Shown here: in pieces, positions 8,696 through 16,690 of the stretch
Layout of the letters: each line of letters starts with the position of its first letter
Position numbering within the stretch: position 1 is the stretch's first letter
From: an uncultured Rhodobacter sp.
Lineage (GTDB): Bacteria > Pseudomonadota > Alphaproteobacteria > Rhodobacterales > Rhodobacteraceae
Assembly (NCBI GenBank): GCA_937901435.1
Contig: CALGTJ010000136.1
Location: forward strand, 1-19,913
Direction of reading: 5' to 3'
Length of the DNA stretch: 19,913 nt
The notes under the pieces: model-generated
Seen by the model: only the letters and a program-made list of their open reading frames with translations
Database searches by the model: none
Told to the model about the DNA's origin: nothing
Translations under genes and position numbers: made by a program

Positions 8696-9829
8696 TTGCA
8701 CCCTGTTGCAACGGCAATCGTTTCGCCATTTGAGGACGGCATCGGCACGGCCACGACGTTTCAGGTTTTTTACCTCAGTCCTGCGACCTCAATCGACGTC
8801 GCAGAGGGAAACGGAACCTCCGAAAATGCCTCTGCTCTGGTAGGCAATACCTATGGCGGCGTCGGGGACCCCCTGCTGAACCGCGTTCAGACGCTGTCGC
8901 CGGGCAGTACCAGCTACACAGGCGGGGCCACGTCGATCGGGTATGATGTCGACAACAATCTATATAACGAGACGTTCCGCATCAATGGCGGGCCAGATCA
9001 GACGATGGACGGTGTCGCCGTCTATGACACAACGCTCACCTACATCGACGGCACGACGGCAACAATTTCTGCAGTCTTGTTTCAGGACACGGCTGGCAAT
9101 CTGTACCTGGCCTCCGAACCCACTCTCAATACTGATCAATCCGCGCTAGAGGCGCAAGGGATCCGCTCGCTGACCCTGAACAGCCTTACGTCAAATGTCG
9201 GTACTTTGGGCGGGGATCGGGTAAACGGCACCTATGCCACCTGTTTCACCGCCGGGACCGCGATCCGCACGCCCAACGGCGAGGTTCTGATCGATACGTT
9301 GCAGGTGGGCGATATGGTCACCACCATGGACAACGGCGCCCAACCGATCCGCTGGATCGGCACGCAGCGCCTCAGCCACCGTCAATTGCAGGCCAGACCC
9401 AACCTGCGCCCGATCCTGATCCGTCAGGGTCTGCTGGGGGCCACCCGAAACCTGCTGGTTTCGCCTCAACACAGCATGTTGCTGGGCCCCGAGACTTTGG
9501 TGCGCGCAAAGCATCTGGTGGACGTCCCCAAATCCGGTATTCGCATCGCGCATGGTAAGAAAACTATCAACTATGTCCATCTGATGTTCGACGCTCATCA
9601 GATCATTTTTGCCGAAAACACCCCATCAGAGAGCTTTTATCCAGGGCCGATGGCCGTAAACGGTCTGACCCTTTCCACCAAGGCCAAGCTAAAGCTGCTG
9701 CTACCGGATGTCTTTTGCACAGATCCCCCCCCAACCAGCCGTATCGAAAAGAAGTATGGCGCCACAGTCAGGCCCATCCTGCGCAGGGCTGCAATGCGCG
9801 ACCCTGCACGGGTCCATCGGTTTTTCTGA
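8696..9829 (+). CDS. Hint-domain protein with non-standard start codon
   Basis: A Hint (hedgehog/intein) domain protein of the type common in Rhodobacteraceae. Residues ~20-180 are a beta-rich N-terminal part ([32 protein letters not shown]). The Hint fold follows: Cys183 at [45 protein letters not shown], and [20 protein letters not shown]. The Cys is in the place of the self-cleaving nucleophile, but the function of these proteins is not settled. The frame has no ATG before residue 104. The coordinates use TTG at 8696, which has no ribosome site. Relatives, as I recall them, start MATTF; here ACG at 8747 is followed by codons for ATTF, with GAGGA (8732-8736) ten bases upstream. So the true start is probably ACG at 8747, or the start has been lost. 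Residues are numbered from the TTG. Confidence 0.85.
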   Translation: MHPVATAIVSPFEDGIGTATTFQVFYLSPATSIDVAEGNGTSENASALVGNTYGGVGDPLLNRVQTLSPGSTSYTGGATSIGYDVDNNLYNETFRINGGPDQTMDGVAVYDTTLTYIDGTTATISAVLFQDTAGNLYLASEPTLNTDQSALEAQGIRSLTLNSLTSNVGTLGGDRVNGTYATCFTAGTAIRTPNGEVLIDTLQVGDMVTTMDNGAQPIRWIGTQRLSHRQLQARPNLRPILIRQGLLGATRNLLVSPQHSMLLGPETLVRAKHLVDVPKSGIRIAHGKKTINYVHLMFDAHQIIFAENTPSESFYPGPMAVNGLTLSTKAKLKLLLPDVFCTDPPPTSRIEKKYGATVRPILRRAAMRDPARVHRFF

Positions 9830-9959
9830 CCGCTCACACGCAGCACCATTGCCCCTTGAACACTCCCTGCTGACCTCTGGACACTGGACCAACCCGCGAC
9901 TTCGATTTACTTATGGCACGGATTGCCCTGCCCACTCGTTGTTGCGAAGGAATAAATCC

Positions 9960-10910
9960 GTGCCAAAGCCGCCTCTGACCCTTTATCTTGCCGCCCCACG
10001 CGGATTTTGCGCTGGCGTAGACAGGGCCATCAAGATTGTCGAGATGGCCTTGGAAAAATGGGGCGCACCGATCTTTGTGCGCCATGAGATCGTGCATAAT
10101 AAATTCGTGGTCGATGGTCTGCGCGAAAAAGGCGCTGTGTTTGTCGAAGAGCTTGACGATTGTCCGGGTGATCGTCCGGTGATTTTCAGCGCCCATGGCG
10201 TTCCCAAGGCGGTGCCCGCAGAGGCCGCGCGGCGCGAGATGATCTATGTGGACGCCACCTGCCCGTTGGTCAGCAAGGTTCATATCGAGGCGGAACGTCA
10301 CAACAGCAACGGCCTGCAAATGGTGATGATCGGGCACAAGGGCCACCCGGAAACCGTCGGCACAATGGGGCAGCTACCGGATGGAGAGGTCCTGCTGGTC
10401 GAAACCGTCGCGGATGTGGCTGACCTCAAGGTGCGCGACCCGGATCGCCTTGCCTATATCACCCAGACCACCCTGTCGGTTGACGACACAGCCGGGATCG
10501 TCACAGCCCTACAGGCCCGCTTTCCCTCGATTGCTGGGCCGCACAAAGAAGACATCTGTTATGCCACCACCAACCGACAGGAGGCGGTCAAGGCGATGGC
10601 CCCCAAGGCAGACGCCATGCTGGTCATCGGCGCGCCAAACTCGTCGAATTCCAAGCGTCTGGTCGAGGTCGGAAGCTCTGCTGGGTGCAAGTATTCGCAA
10701 CTGGTTCAGCGCGCGGCTGACATAGACTGGCGCGCGCTTCAGGGCATCACCTCGATCGGGATCACCGCCGGGGCAAGCGCCCCCGAAGTTCTGATCAAAG
10801 AGGTGATCGACGCTTTCCACGACCGCTATGACGTGACCGAAGAACTGGTGGAAACAGCCGTCGAGAGCGTCGAGTTCAAAGTTCCCCGCGTGCTGCGCGA
10901 ACCCGCATGA
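9960..10910 (+). CDS. ispH: 4-hydroxy-3-methylbut-2-enyl diphosphate reductase
   Basis: IspH carries out the last step of the MEP isoprenoid pathway, reducing HMBPP to IPP and DMAPP with a [4Fe-4S] cluster. The three cluster cysteines are present: Cys17 ([13 protein letters not shown]), Cys101 ([12 protein letters not shown]) and Cys200 ([12 protein letters not shown]). [15 protein letters not shown] and ITAGASAPE are further family signatures. I start at GTG 9960, with AAGGA eight bases upstream; the frame stays open to 9708 but the extra part reads over the end of the Hint gene and is not conserved. The resulting 316 residues match the family. It is first of a four-gene operon and overlaps the next gene by ATGA. 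Confidence 0.98.
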   Translation: MPKPPLTLYLAAPRGFCAGVDRAIKIVEMALEKWGAPIFVRHEIVHNKFVVDGLREKGAVFVEELDDCPGDRPVIFSAHGVPKAVPAEAARREMIYVDATCPLVSKVHIEAERHNSNGLQMVMIGHKGHPETVGTMGQLPDGEVLLVETVADVADLKVRDPDRLAYITQTTLSVDDTAGIVTALQARFPSIAGPHKEDICYATTNRQEAVKAMAPKADAMLVIGAPNSSNSKRLVEVGSSAGCKYSQLVQRAADIDWRALQGITSIGITAGASAPEVLIKEVIDAFHDRYDVTEELVETAVESVEFKVPRVLREPA

Positions 10911-11341
10911 CCCAAATCCCCCGTGCCGCCCTGATCCTCGGCCTTGCCGGGGTGCTGCCCTTTGCCCTACCGATCCTCGCGCTGGTGCTTGGCCTTGCCT
11001 CGCCTTTCGGGATCCCGTGGCAAGCCGTGCAGATCCTATATGGGCTGACCATCCTTGCCTTCATGTCCGGCTGCCTCTGGGGCTTTGCCGCAAAAGTCGA
11101 AGACAGCACCGGCTACGCGCTCAGCACCCTCCCTGCGCTTTACGGCTTTTTCGTCCTCGTTCTTGTGATGCCGATCTCGAGCACTGCGACAACAGTGCTC
11201 TTCGCCTTCGGCTTTCCCGCACTCTTGCTTTTGGATCTGCGCGCCGCAAGACTGGGTCAATCACCGATGTGGTGGAATCCCCTGCGAGTCCTACTCACCA
11301 GCCTCGTCACCGTCTGCCTGCTTGTTGGAGCCATCGTATGA
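10907..11341 (+). CDS. DUF3429 family membrane protein
   Basis: A 144-residue very hydrophobic protein with about five predicted membrane spans (about 8-31, 40-62, 72-91, 93-110, 122-144). The opening [16 protein letters not shown] and the YG...FMSGCLWG motif (45-59) fit DUF3429. A short Arg-rich loop ([17 protein letters not shown]) sits before the last span. No function is known for the family. Its ATG overlaps the ispH stop and its stop overlaps the methyltransferase ATG, both as ATGA, so it is made in step with them. Confidence 0.88.
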   Translation: MTQIPRAALILGLAGVLPFALPILALVLGLASPFGIPWQAVQILYGLTILAFMSGCLWGFAAKVEDSTGYALSTLPALYGFFVLVLVMPISSTATTVLFAFGFPALLLLDLRAARLGQSPMWWNPLRVLLTSLVTVCLLVGAIV

Positions 11342-11919
11342 GCAACACCATCAACGTCTATAACCGCATGGCCGCCGACTATGTGACGATGACCAAAGGG
11401 CATGCGCCGCAGGAACTGACAGATTTCATAACCGCCGTGCGTCCCAAAGGCCGCGTCCTTGATCTTGGCTGTGGTCCCGGTCATCACACCGCCGAAATGG
11501 TGACCGCCGGGCTGGATGTTCTGGCCGTTGATGGATCTGCCGAAATGGTTGCACTGGCCAGCCAGATCCCCGGCGTCACGGCCCGTCAGGCCCTGTTCGA
11601 GCAGATCCCCGATTTAGGCACCGTCGACGGGGTCTGGGCCAGCTTTTCCCTGCTTCACGCGCCACGAGCCGATTTGCCCCGCCATCTTGCCGATCTGCAC
11701 GCGCTTTGCAGTCCGAACGCCCCGATCAGCCTTGGCATGAAACTGGGTTCGGGCGAAAAAACCGACAAACTGGGTCGGTTTTATAGCTACTACACCGAGG
11801 ACGATCTCAATATGCTGTTGACCCAAGCTGGGTTTACCCCCAAATCAGCCCTTCGTGGGGCTGGCAAAGGGCTGGCTGGCGATGTGGAAGACTGGATTGT
11901 GATCAACGCCCATGCCTAA
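11338..11919 (+). CDS. Class I SAM-dependent methyltransferase
   Basis: Start ATG at 11338 overlaps the upstream stop (ATGA) and has GGAG eight bases before it; a longer frame opens at 11017 but runs over the DUF3429 gene. The 193 residues contain the class I SAM-binding motif [13 protein letters not shown] (40-51), the acidic end of strand 2 ([11 protein letters not shown]), and a motif IV-like [12 protein letters not shown] region. The C-terminal part ([19 protein letters not shown]) is common in small-molecule methyltransferases of the methyltransf_11/25 type. The substrate is unknown; the tight overlap with ispH does not prove an isoprenoid substrate. Its stop runs eight bases into rnhA. 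Confidence 0.92.
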   Translation: MSNTINVYNRMAADYVTMTKGHAPQELTDFITAVRPKGRVLDLGCGPGHHTAEMVTAGLDVLAVDGSAEMVALASQIPGVTARQALFEQIPDLGTVDGVWASFSLLHAPRADLPRHLADLHALCSPNAPISLGMKLGSGEKTDKLGRFYSYYTEDDLNMLLTQAGFTPKSALRGAGKGLAGDVEDWIVINAHA

Positions 11920-12364
11920 ACTTTTCGCCTATACAGACGGCGCCTGCTCTGGCAATCCCGGCCCCGGCGGATGGGGCGCTCTGCTGATCGCACGAGACGG
12001 CGATACTGTGGTCAAAACACGCGAACTCAAGGGCGGGGCCGCCGATACCACCAACAACCGTATGGAATTGCTGGGCGCGATAGAGGCGCTGGACGCGCTG
12101 GAAAAATCAAGCACCATCACCGTCATCACCGACAGTGCCTATGTGAAAAATGGCGTCTCGGAATGGATCCATGGCTGGAAACGCAACGGCTGGAAAACAT
12201 CTACCAAAAAGCCTGTGAAAAACGTCGACCTCTGGCAACGCCTCGACGCGGCGCAGGCCCGTCACACTGTCACATGGGAATGGATCAAGGGCCACGCCGG
12301 GCACGAGGAAAACGAACGTGCCGATGAACTGGCCCGCGCCGGAATGAAGCCCTACAAAAAGTAG
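11912..12364 (+). CDS. rnhA: Ribonuclease HI
   Basis: RNase HI cuts the RNA strand of RNA:DNA hybrids and helps remove Okazaki primers and R-loops. The 150 residues match the bacterial enzyme in size, with the four metal-binding carboxylates Asp9 ([17 protein letters not shown]), Glu52 ([13 protein letters not shown]), Asp74 (VITDSAYV) and Asp138 (ERADELA), plus His128 in the [12 protein letters not shown] loop. The basic protrusion ([18 protein letters not shown]) is present too. It starts eight bases inside the methyltransferase gene, so translation is coupled. Its TAG is directly followed by the TAG of the convergent small membrane protein gene (tagcta), with no gap. Confidence 0.98.
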   Translation: MPKLFAYTDGACSGNPGPGGWGALLIARDGDTVVKTRELKGGAADTTNNRMELLGAIEALDALEKSSTITVITDSAYVKNGVSEWIHGWKRNGWKTSTKKPVKNVDLWQRLDAAQARHTVTWEWIKGHAGHEENERADELARAGMKPYKK

Positions 12365-12604
12365 CTACCGCTTTGGCCCGTAAATGCGCCACAGCCAAAT
12401 CAGCAGCATCGCCCCCAGCACGGCCCCTAATAATCCAGCGGCGATTCCCGTAATCATCAGCAAAAGCCGCAAAACCAGCCCACCGACCAGCGCGCCAAAA
12501 ACACCTATGGCCACGGTCGTGATGACATCCGCGTCCCATTTCATAAGCCGCGTCGCCAAAAACCCGGCAGCGGCACCGATGATAATCAAAAATAATACAG
12601 GCAT
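12365..12604 (-). CDS. Small GlsB/YeaQ/YmgE-like membrane protein
   Basis: A 79-residue protein that is almost entirely hydrophobic, with three glycine-rich spans (MPVLFLIIIGAAAGFLATRL, VITTVAIGVFGALVGGLVLRL, GLLGAVLGAMLLIWLW), the usual pattern of the GlsB/YeaQ/YmgE (transglycosylase-associated) family, and a basic end. The family is often linked to envelope stress, with no known activity. There is no Shine-Dalgarno sequence before the ATG at 12604; instead a -10-like hexamer lies six bases away, suggesting a leaderless mRNA. It abuts rnhA tail to tail. Confidence 0.85.
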   Translation of the reverse strand: MPVLFLIIIGAAAGFLATRLMKWDADVITTVAIGVFGALVGGLVLRLLLMITGIAAGLLGAVLGAMLLIWLWRIYGPKR

Positions 12605-12638
12605 GGGCTAATTATGCGCTCATTTCCGGGAAACACAA
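12605..12638 (-). promoter_or_regulatory. Candidate promoter of a leaderless transcript, with palindrome in the spacer
   Basis: On the minus strand TTGTGT (12638-12633) and CATAAT (12616-12611) are 16 bases apart, and the ATG at 12604 starts seven bases after the hexamer, so transcription would begin at or next to the start codon. The spacer holds an 11-base near-palindrome, TTTCCGGGAAA (12623-12633), that could be an operator. Confidence 0.4.
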
Positions 12639-12689
12639 ATGGTATTCCGGCCCACCCTCAAAACCGGGTGCCAATCGCACGAAGTGCCA

Positions 12690-12720
12690 GACCAGCGTGC
12701 CAAAGGCACTCTATCTGGTC
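12690..12720 (-). terminator. Candidate stem-loop terminator of the def-fmt unit
   Basis: GACCAG (12690-12695) pairs with CTGGTC (12715-12720), and inside it GTGCC (12697-12701) pairs with GGCAC (12705-12709) around AAA. It starts five bases beyond the stop at 12725 of the last gene of the operon. There is no T-run after it, so termination strength is uncertain. Confidence 0.4.
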
Positions 12721-12724
12721 ACCG

Positions 12725-12961
12725 CTACTTGCGATAGTGGGTCGGCACAATCACCAGCGCGCCCACAGAGGACGCAATCGCGTTAAGGTCGTGACTGCCC
12801 AGACTGATCCCAAACATGACCGCCACAAAATAGAACAGGATACTGCCCCCGATGCAGATAATCATCGACGGGATCACCCCATTGTGCGTGAACCGGGACC
12901 GTTCAGAGCCATAACCAATGATCCCCGCAATCACGATGGTGCCGATCAGAGCGAAATACAT
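12725..12961 (-). CDS. Small membrane protein after fmt, possibly GlsB/YeaQ-like
   Basis: I use the ATG at 12961, which has AAGGA seven bases upstream and gives 78 residues; a longer frame to 13009 reads over the end of fmt. Three hydrophobic segments (MYFALIGTIVIAGIIGYGS, VIPSMIICIGGSILFYFVAVMF, LNAIASSVGALVIVPTH) and repeated Gly suggest a small inner-membrane protein like the GlsB/YeaQ family, though less clearly than its neighbour at 12365. The sequence ends in a short basic tail (HYRK). It begins four bases after the fmt stop, so it belongs to the same operon. Role unknown. Confidence 0.8.
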   Translation of the reverse strand: MYFALIGTIVIAGIIGYGSERSRFTHNGVIPSMIICIGGSILFYFVAVMFGISLGSHDLNAIASSVGALVIVPTHYRK

Positions 12962-12965
12962 AGCG

Positions 12966-13892
12966 CTATCCTTGTCCCATCGTGTCGCCCATCTTGTCAC
13001 CTTGCCCAATCACCCAGCCGCGCAGCAGGTCTTGCGCGTCCTGCGCGCCCTTGCCTGCCCGCTGCGCACGGGTGATCTGCACGGCTCCCGTTCCACAAGC
13101 GACACACAAACGGTCGTCCAAAACCACACCGGGTTTACCCTGCCCGTCAACAACCCGGCTTGCCAAAGCTTTCAGTCGCTCGCCCTGCACCATGGTCCAA
13201 GCCCCCGGAAAGGGCGACAGACCCCGGATTTGGCGATCCACATCGATAGCAGGCTTGGACCAGTCTATCTGCGCCTCGGCCTTGTCGATCTTGGCGGCAT
13301 AGGTAACGCCATCCTCTGGCTGTACCACAGGTTCCAAATCCTCAAGTTTTTCCAAAGCTTTGACGATCAGCCCGGCACCCATATCAGATAACCTGTCATG
13401 CAACCCGCCTGTCGTTTCTGTTTTGCCAATCTTCGTCAGTTCGCGCAGCAGCACAGGCCCGGTGTCCAGCCCCGCTTCCATTTGCATGATGCAAACGCCC
13501 GTCTCTGCATCTCCGGCCATGATCGCGCGGTGGATCGGCGCAGCTCCGCGCCAGCGCGGCAACAAAGAGGCGTGGATATTCAGGCAGCCCTTCGCAGGCG
13601 CATCCAGAACCGCCTGTGGCAGGATCAGTCCGAAGGCCACGACCACGGCAATATCGGCCTCTAGCGCGGCAAAGTCCGCCAAAGCCTCTGGCGTCCTCAA
13701 GCTTACCGGATGGCGTACCATCAGCCCAATGGCCTCAGCCCGTGCATGAACCGGGGTTGGGCGATCCTTTTTGCCACGTCCCGCGGGGCGCGGCGGTTGG
13801 CAATAGACGCAGGCGATCTCATGGCCGGCTGCGATCAACGCGTCGAGCACAGGAACCGAGAAATCAGGCGTACCCATGAATATCACTCTCAT
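12966..13892 (-). CDS. fmt: Methionyl-tRNA formyltransferase
   Basis: Fmt adds a formyl group from 10-formyl-THF to Met-tRNA(fMet), making the initiator tRNA. I start at ATG 13892 (GAGGG five bases upstream; the ATGA overlap with the preceding deformylase gene); a longer frame to 14012 covers that gene. The 308 residues begin [16 protein letters not shown] and hold the catalytic trio Asn105 and His107 ([18 protein letters not shown]) and Asp143 (GLDTGPVL), then the C-terminal OB-fold tRNA-binding domain (about 205-300). Next to three deformylase genes, it forms a formylation/deformylation module. The C-terminal tail ([13 protein letters not shown]) is low complexity. Confidence 0.98.
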   Translation of the reverse strand: MRVIFMGTPDFSVPVLDALIAAGHEIACVYCQPPRPAGRGKKDRPTPVHARAEAIGLMVRHPVSLRTPEALADFAALEADIAVVVAFGLILPQAVLDAPAKGCLNIHASLLPRWRGAAPIHRAIMAGDAETGVCIMQMEAGLDTGPVLLRELTKIGKTETTGGLHDRLSDMGAGLIVKALEKLEDLEPVVQPEDGVTYAAKIDKAEAQIDWSKPAIDVDRQIRGLSPFPGAWTMVQGERLKALASRVVDGQGKPGVVLDDRLCVACGTGAVQITRAQRAGKGAQDAQDLLRGWVIGQGDKMGDTMGQG

Positions 13893-14392
13893 GTCGCCCT
13901 CTTCAATTTTTCGTATTTCTTCAACAGCATCTGGCGTTTCATCCGCGATAGGCGATCCACAAAGACCTTGCCATTCAGATGGTCGATCTGGTGCTGTACC
14001 GAGGTCGCCCAAAGCCCGACGAAATCCTTTTCTTCGATCTCACCATCCGCGTTCAGAAATCGCACAGTCACCGCACGAGGCCGCAGGATCTTGGCGGAAA
14101 TACCCGGCAGATTGGGGCTGGCCTCTTCGTGTTCGCGCAGCTTGACCGAGGCATGCAGGACCTTTGGGTTGGCCAGCCGCACCACTTGCCCGCGCGCCTC
14201 AGACGCATCAACCACCGCAAGGCGCAGCATCACGCCGATCTGGGGCGCGCCAAGACCGACGCCGGGCATCGCCTCCATCGTGTCGATCATATCCTGCCAA
14301 ATCGCGCGGATCTCGTCGGTGATCGCCTCGACCGGCGCAGCCGCAGTTTGCAACCGCTTGTCCGGCCATGGCAGGCAAAGCCGTGCGGTCAT
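13889..14392 (-). CDS. Peptide deformylase paralogue lacking catalytic residues
   Basis: A 167-residue protein with the deformylase fold and length, and an N-terminus like its two upstream neighbours, but with all three motifs altered. Motif 1 reads GVGLGAPQ (44-51) instead of GxGLAAPQ. Motif 2, normally EGCLSxPG, reads EASPNLPG (90-97), with Ser92 where the metal-binding Cys should be. Motif 3, normally QHExDH, reads QHQIDH (133-138), so the catalytic Glu is Gln135. Two metal-binding His remain, but the Cys and Glu are gone, so deformylase activity is unlikely. The frame is intact and it overlaps both neighbours by ATGA (start with the deformylase before it, stop with fmt), so it seems maintained. 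It may bind nascent chains, act as a regulator, or be diverging. Confidence 0.93.
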   Translation of the reverse strand: MTARLCLPWPDKRLQTAAAPVEAITDEIRAIWQDMIDTMEAMPGVGLGAPQIGVMLRLAVVDASEARGQVVRLANPKVLHASVKLREHEEASPNLPGISAKILRPRAVTVRFLNADGEIEEKDFVGLWATSVQHQIDHLNGKVFVDRLSRMKRQMLLKKYEKLKRAT

Positions 14393-14898
14393 TGGGTCTG
14401 CAACGCGGCAAGCGCAGGGGCGACACGCGCCTGTTCATCGTCTGGCAAGAAATCCGTGTTCAGAATACCGTCAAGGTGGTCATATTCATGCTGTGCGATA
14501 ACGGACGCCAAATCAGTGAAATCCGCCACGTGAACAGCCCCCTCCAAATCGCGCCAGCGCAAGGTGATGTCTGCCGGGCGCTCCACTTCGACCGGGATGC
14601 CGGGCATTGAAAGGCAGCCCTCTGTAAACAGTTTTGTCGTTTCTGATTTGGAAACGATCTCTGGATCAATCGCCACGACCGGGTCACGGGCGACCCCGTC
14701 TTTCCAATGGCAATCCATCACGAACATCCGCAGAGACACACCCACCTGCGGCGCGGCCAACCCGCGTCCCGGCGCATCATACATGGTTTCGATCATATCG
14801 GCGGCCAACACCCGGATCTGGTCCGTAACCGCACCCACGGGCATGGCCACCTGCCGCAACACCGGATCCCCGATCAAACGGATTGGCAAAACGCTCAT
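14389..14898 (-). CDS. def: Peptide deformylase, second copy
   Basis: Deformylase removes the formyl group from the N-terminal methionine of new proteins, using a metal held by Cys and two His. The 169 residues keep all motifs: GRGLAAPQVG (44-53), EGCLSMPG (93-100, Cys95) and QHEYDH (136-141, Glu138). It should be active. It diverges from the first copy (14895) around the motifs, and its C-terminal part lacks the basic helix ending found there (it ends [17 protein letters not shown]). ATGA overlaps tie it to both neighbours. It could deform a different set of substrates, or be a duplicate with different regulation. Confidence 0.96.
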   Translation of the reverse strand: MSVLPIRLIGDPVLRQVAMPVGAVTDQIRVLAADMIETMYDAPGRGLAAPQVGVSLRMFVMDCHWKDGVARDPVVAIDPEIVSKSETTKLFTEGCLSMPGIPVEVERPADITLRWRDLEGAVHVADFTDLASVIAQHEYDHLDGILNTDFLPDDEQARVAPALAALQTQ

Positions 14899-15416
14899 CC
14901 CCGGGCCAGCTCGCGCTTGAGCTTGACCATTTTGCGGGTGATCATCTGGCGGCGCAGGGGCTTGAGGTAATCCAGAAACAGCTTGCCGTTCAGGTGGTCG
15001 ATCTCGTGCTGCACACAGGTCGCCCAGAGACCGTCAAACTCTTCTTCCTGACGTTTGCCATCCATGTCCTGCCACACAACGCGTACCATTTTGGGGCGCT
15101 CGACATCGGCAAAATGTTCGGGGATCGACAGACAGCCCTCTTCGTAAACATTGGTCTCTTCGGACGACCACGTGACCTCTGGATTGAACAGCACCATCGG
15201 TCGCGGCTTGGCGTTCTCTTCCTTGACACAATCCATCACGATCAGCCGCGTCATCTCTCCGACCTGTGGCGCAGCCAGCCCTATGCCGGGCGCATCATAC
15301 ATGGTCGAGAGCATATCTTCGGCCAGCCGACGCATCTCGGCCGAGATGTCAGCAACGGGGGCACATACCTTTTTCAGGCGCGGATCGGGGTGCAGTATAA
15401 TGTCTTTCACAGCCAT
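14895..15416 (-). CDS. def: Peptide deformylase, first copy
   Basis: Most canonical of the three copies: GIGLAAPQVG (44-53), EGCLSIP (93-99, Cys95 metal ligand) and QHEIDHLNG (136-144, His137, Glu138, His141). The 173-residue length and the basic C-terminal helix (KPLRRQMITRKMVKLKREL) are as in type 1B deformylases, where such a tail can contact the ribosome. It is the first gene of the def-def-def-fmt unit, divergent from the C-S lyase. The ribosome site before its ATG is weak. Confidence 0.98.
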   Translation of the reverse strand: MAVKDIILHPDPRLKKVCAPVADISAEMRRLAEDMLSTMYDAPGIGLAAPQVGEMTRLIVMDCVKEENAKPRPMVLFNPEVTWSSEETNVYEEGCLSIPEHFADVERPKMVRVVWQDMDGKRQEEEFDGLWATCVQHEIDHLNGKLFLDYLKPLRRQMITRKMVKLKRELARG

Positions 15417-15424
15417 AAACGGTC

Positions 15425-15452
15425 ATTTAGGGGATGCTGCGCCGTTTCGCAA
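15425..15452 (-). promoter_or_regulatory. Candidate promoter of the def-fmt operon
   Basis: On the minus strand TTGCGA (15452-15447) and CTAAAT (15430-15425) are 16 bases apart, ending eight bases before the def ATG at 15416. This would give a very short leader and fits the weak ribosome site there. Visual match only. Confidence 0.3.
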
Positions 15453-15458
15453 TGTGCC

Positions 15459-15486
15459 TTGCACCTGACGCGTGAAAGGATAGCTT
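15459..15486 (+). promoter_or_regulatory. Candidate promoter of the C-S lyase gene
   Basis: TTGCAC (15459-15464) and TAGCTT (15481-15486) with a 16-base spacer, 28 bases before the ATG at 15515. It is in the 98-base divergent gap and close to the opposing def promoter. Confidence 0.3.
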
Positions 15487-15514
15487 GCCCAAGTGCATTC
15501 ACAGGAGAACCCCC

Positions 15515-16687
15515 ATGAGTTTTGACGACATCATCGACCGCCGCGGCACCCATTGTTCGAAATGGGACAAGATGCAGGGGCTTTATGGTGTCTCGCCCGA
15601 CACAGGGATCGCGATGTGGGTCGCAGATATGGATTTCCAATCCCCCGAATGCGTGCGGCGCGTCGTGCAAGAGCAGGCCGATCACGGGATCTACGGCTAT
15701 AGCGGCGATCCATCGGATTATCTCGCGGCGATCCAGTGGTGGATGCAGACCCGGCATGGGTGGACGGTAGAACCAGAATCGATCTTTAACACTGCGGGTC
15801 TGATCAACGCTGTTGCCGTCTGTCTGGACAGCTTTACAGAACCCGGCGATGGGGTGGTTCTGTTCACGCCCGTCTATCAAGCCTTTTCCAAGATCATCCG
15901 GACTGCTGGGCGCGAGGTTGTCGAATGTAATCTGACGCTTGAGGATGGCATGTATGCCATGGATTTCGACGCCTATGATGCGCAGATGACGGGGCGCGAA
16001 AAGATGGTCATCCTCTGCTCGCCGCACAATCCCGGCGGCCGTGTCTGGACAGCAGAGGAACTGCGCGGTGTTGCGGATTTCGCCAAGCGCCATGACCTGA
16101 TCCTGATCTCTGACGAAGTCCACGGCGATCTGGTGTTTCACGGACATAAACACCTGCCGATGCCCGTCGCCGTGCCAGAGATCACGGACCGGCTGATCAT
16201 GCTGACCGCCTCTAGCAAGACGTTCAACATTGCCGGGCTGCATGTGGGAAACGCGATCATTTCCGATCCGACCCTGCGCGCCAAATTCGCGGCCAGGATG
16301 GCAGCACTTGGGATTGCCGTGAACTCTATCGGGACACTGATGGTCACCGCTGCCTATTCACCCGAGGGCGCGGCTTGGGTCGATGAACTGGTGACCTACA
16401 TCGAAGGCAATGTTGCGGTCTTTCGCGAAGGCATTTCTGCCATCCCCGGCGTGTCTGTTATGCCGATGCAGTCAACCTATCTGTCATGGGTCGATTTCGC
16501 CGGGACTGGGATGGAGCACGAAGAAATCATTCGACGTGTCTGCACAGAGGCGCAGATCGCCGCCAACTACGGTCCAACCTTTGGCAGCGGCGGTGAAACC
16601 TTCCTGCGCTTCAACCTTGGCACGCAGAGATCCGTCATCCATGACGCCGTTGGTCGCATGCAAAAGGCCTTTGCCGATCTTCAGTAA
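15515..16687 (+). CDS. PLP-dependent C-S lyase of the MalY/PatB type
   Basis: A class I/II aminotransferase-fold PLP enzyme of the MalY/PatB family, members of which are cystathionine beta-lyases or other C-S lyases. Start ATG 15515 has AGGAG in good position; a longer frame from 15485 has no conserved residues. Of 390 residues, the diagnostic ones are HNPGGRVW (171-178), ISDEVHGDLV (198-207, with Asp200 that contacts the PLP ring nitrogen) and the PLP lysine K235 in LTASSKTFNIAGLHVGN. The N-terminus RRGTHCSKWD and ADMDFQSP is typical too. Likely cytoplasmic, releasing pyruvate, ammonia and a thiol from L-cystathionine or a similar S-substituted cysteine; a true aminotransferase role is less likely. 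It has no obvious pathway partner nearby. Confidence 0.92.
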   Translation: MSFDDIIDRRGTHCSKWDKMQGLYGVSPDTGIAMWVADMDFQSPECVRRVVQEQADHGIYGYSGDPSDYLAAIQWWMQTRHGWTVEPESIFNTAGLINAVAVCLDSFTEPGDGVVLFTPVYQAFSKIIRTAGREVVECNLTLEDGMYAMDFDAYDAQMTGREKMVILCSPHNPGGRVWTAEELRGVADFAKRHDLILISDEVHGDLVFHGHKHLPMPVAVPEITDRLIMLTASSKTFNIAGLHVGNAIISDPTLRAKFAARMAALGIAVNSIGTLMVTAAYSPEGAAWVDELVTYIEGNVAVFREGISAIPGVSVMPMQSTYLSWVDFAGTGMEHEEIIRRVCTEAQIAANYGPTFGSGGETFLRFNLGTQRSVIHDAVGRMQKAFADLQ

Positions 16688-16690
16688 GTC

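Noticed and set aside
8521..8754. 77-codon open frame on the minus strand between the terminator and the Hint gene
   Set aside because: No ribosome site, overlaps the Hint start, and the region is AT-rich; I see no known motif. A remnant cannot be fully excluded.
9708..9959. N-terminal extension of ispH over the Hint gene end
   Set aside because: The core starts at GTG 9960 with a good ribosome site and gives the normal 316-residue size.
12365..12961. The two small membrane proteins as a toxin-antitoxin pair
   Set aside because: Both are hydrophobic and Gly-rich like GlsB/YeaQ proteins; neither has antitoxin or DNA-binding features, and one belongs to the fmt operon.
15407..16243. Long minus-strand open frame opposite the C-S lyase (278 codons), and similar frames opposite pdxJ, rsh and cobJ
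   Set aside because: Antisense shadows caused by GC-rich third positions; the real genes carry clear family motifs.
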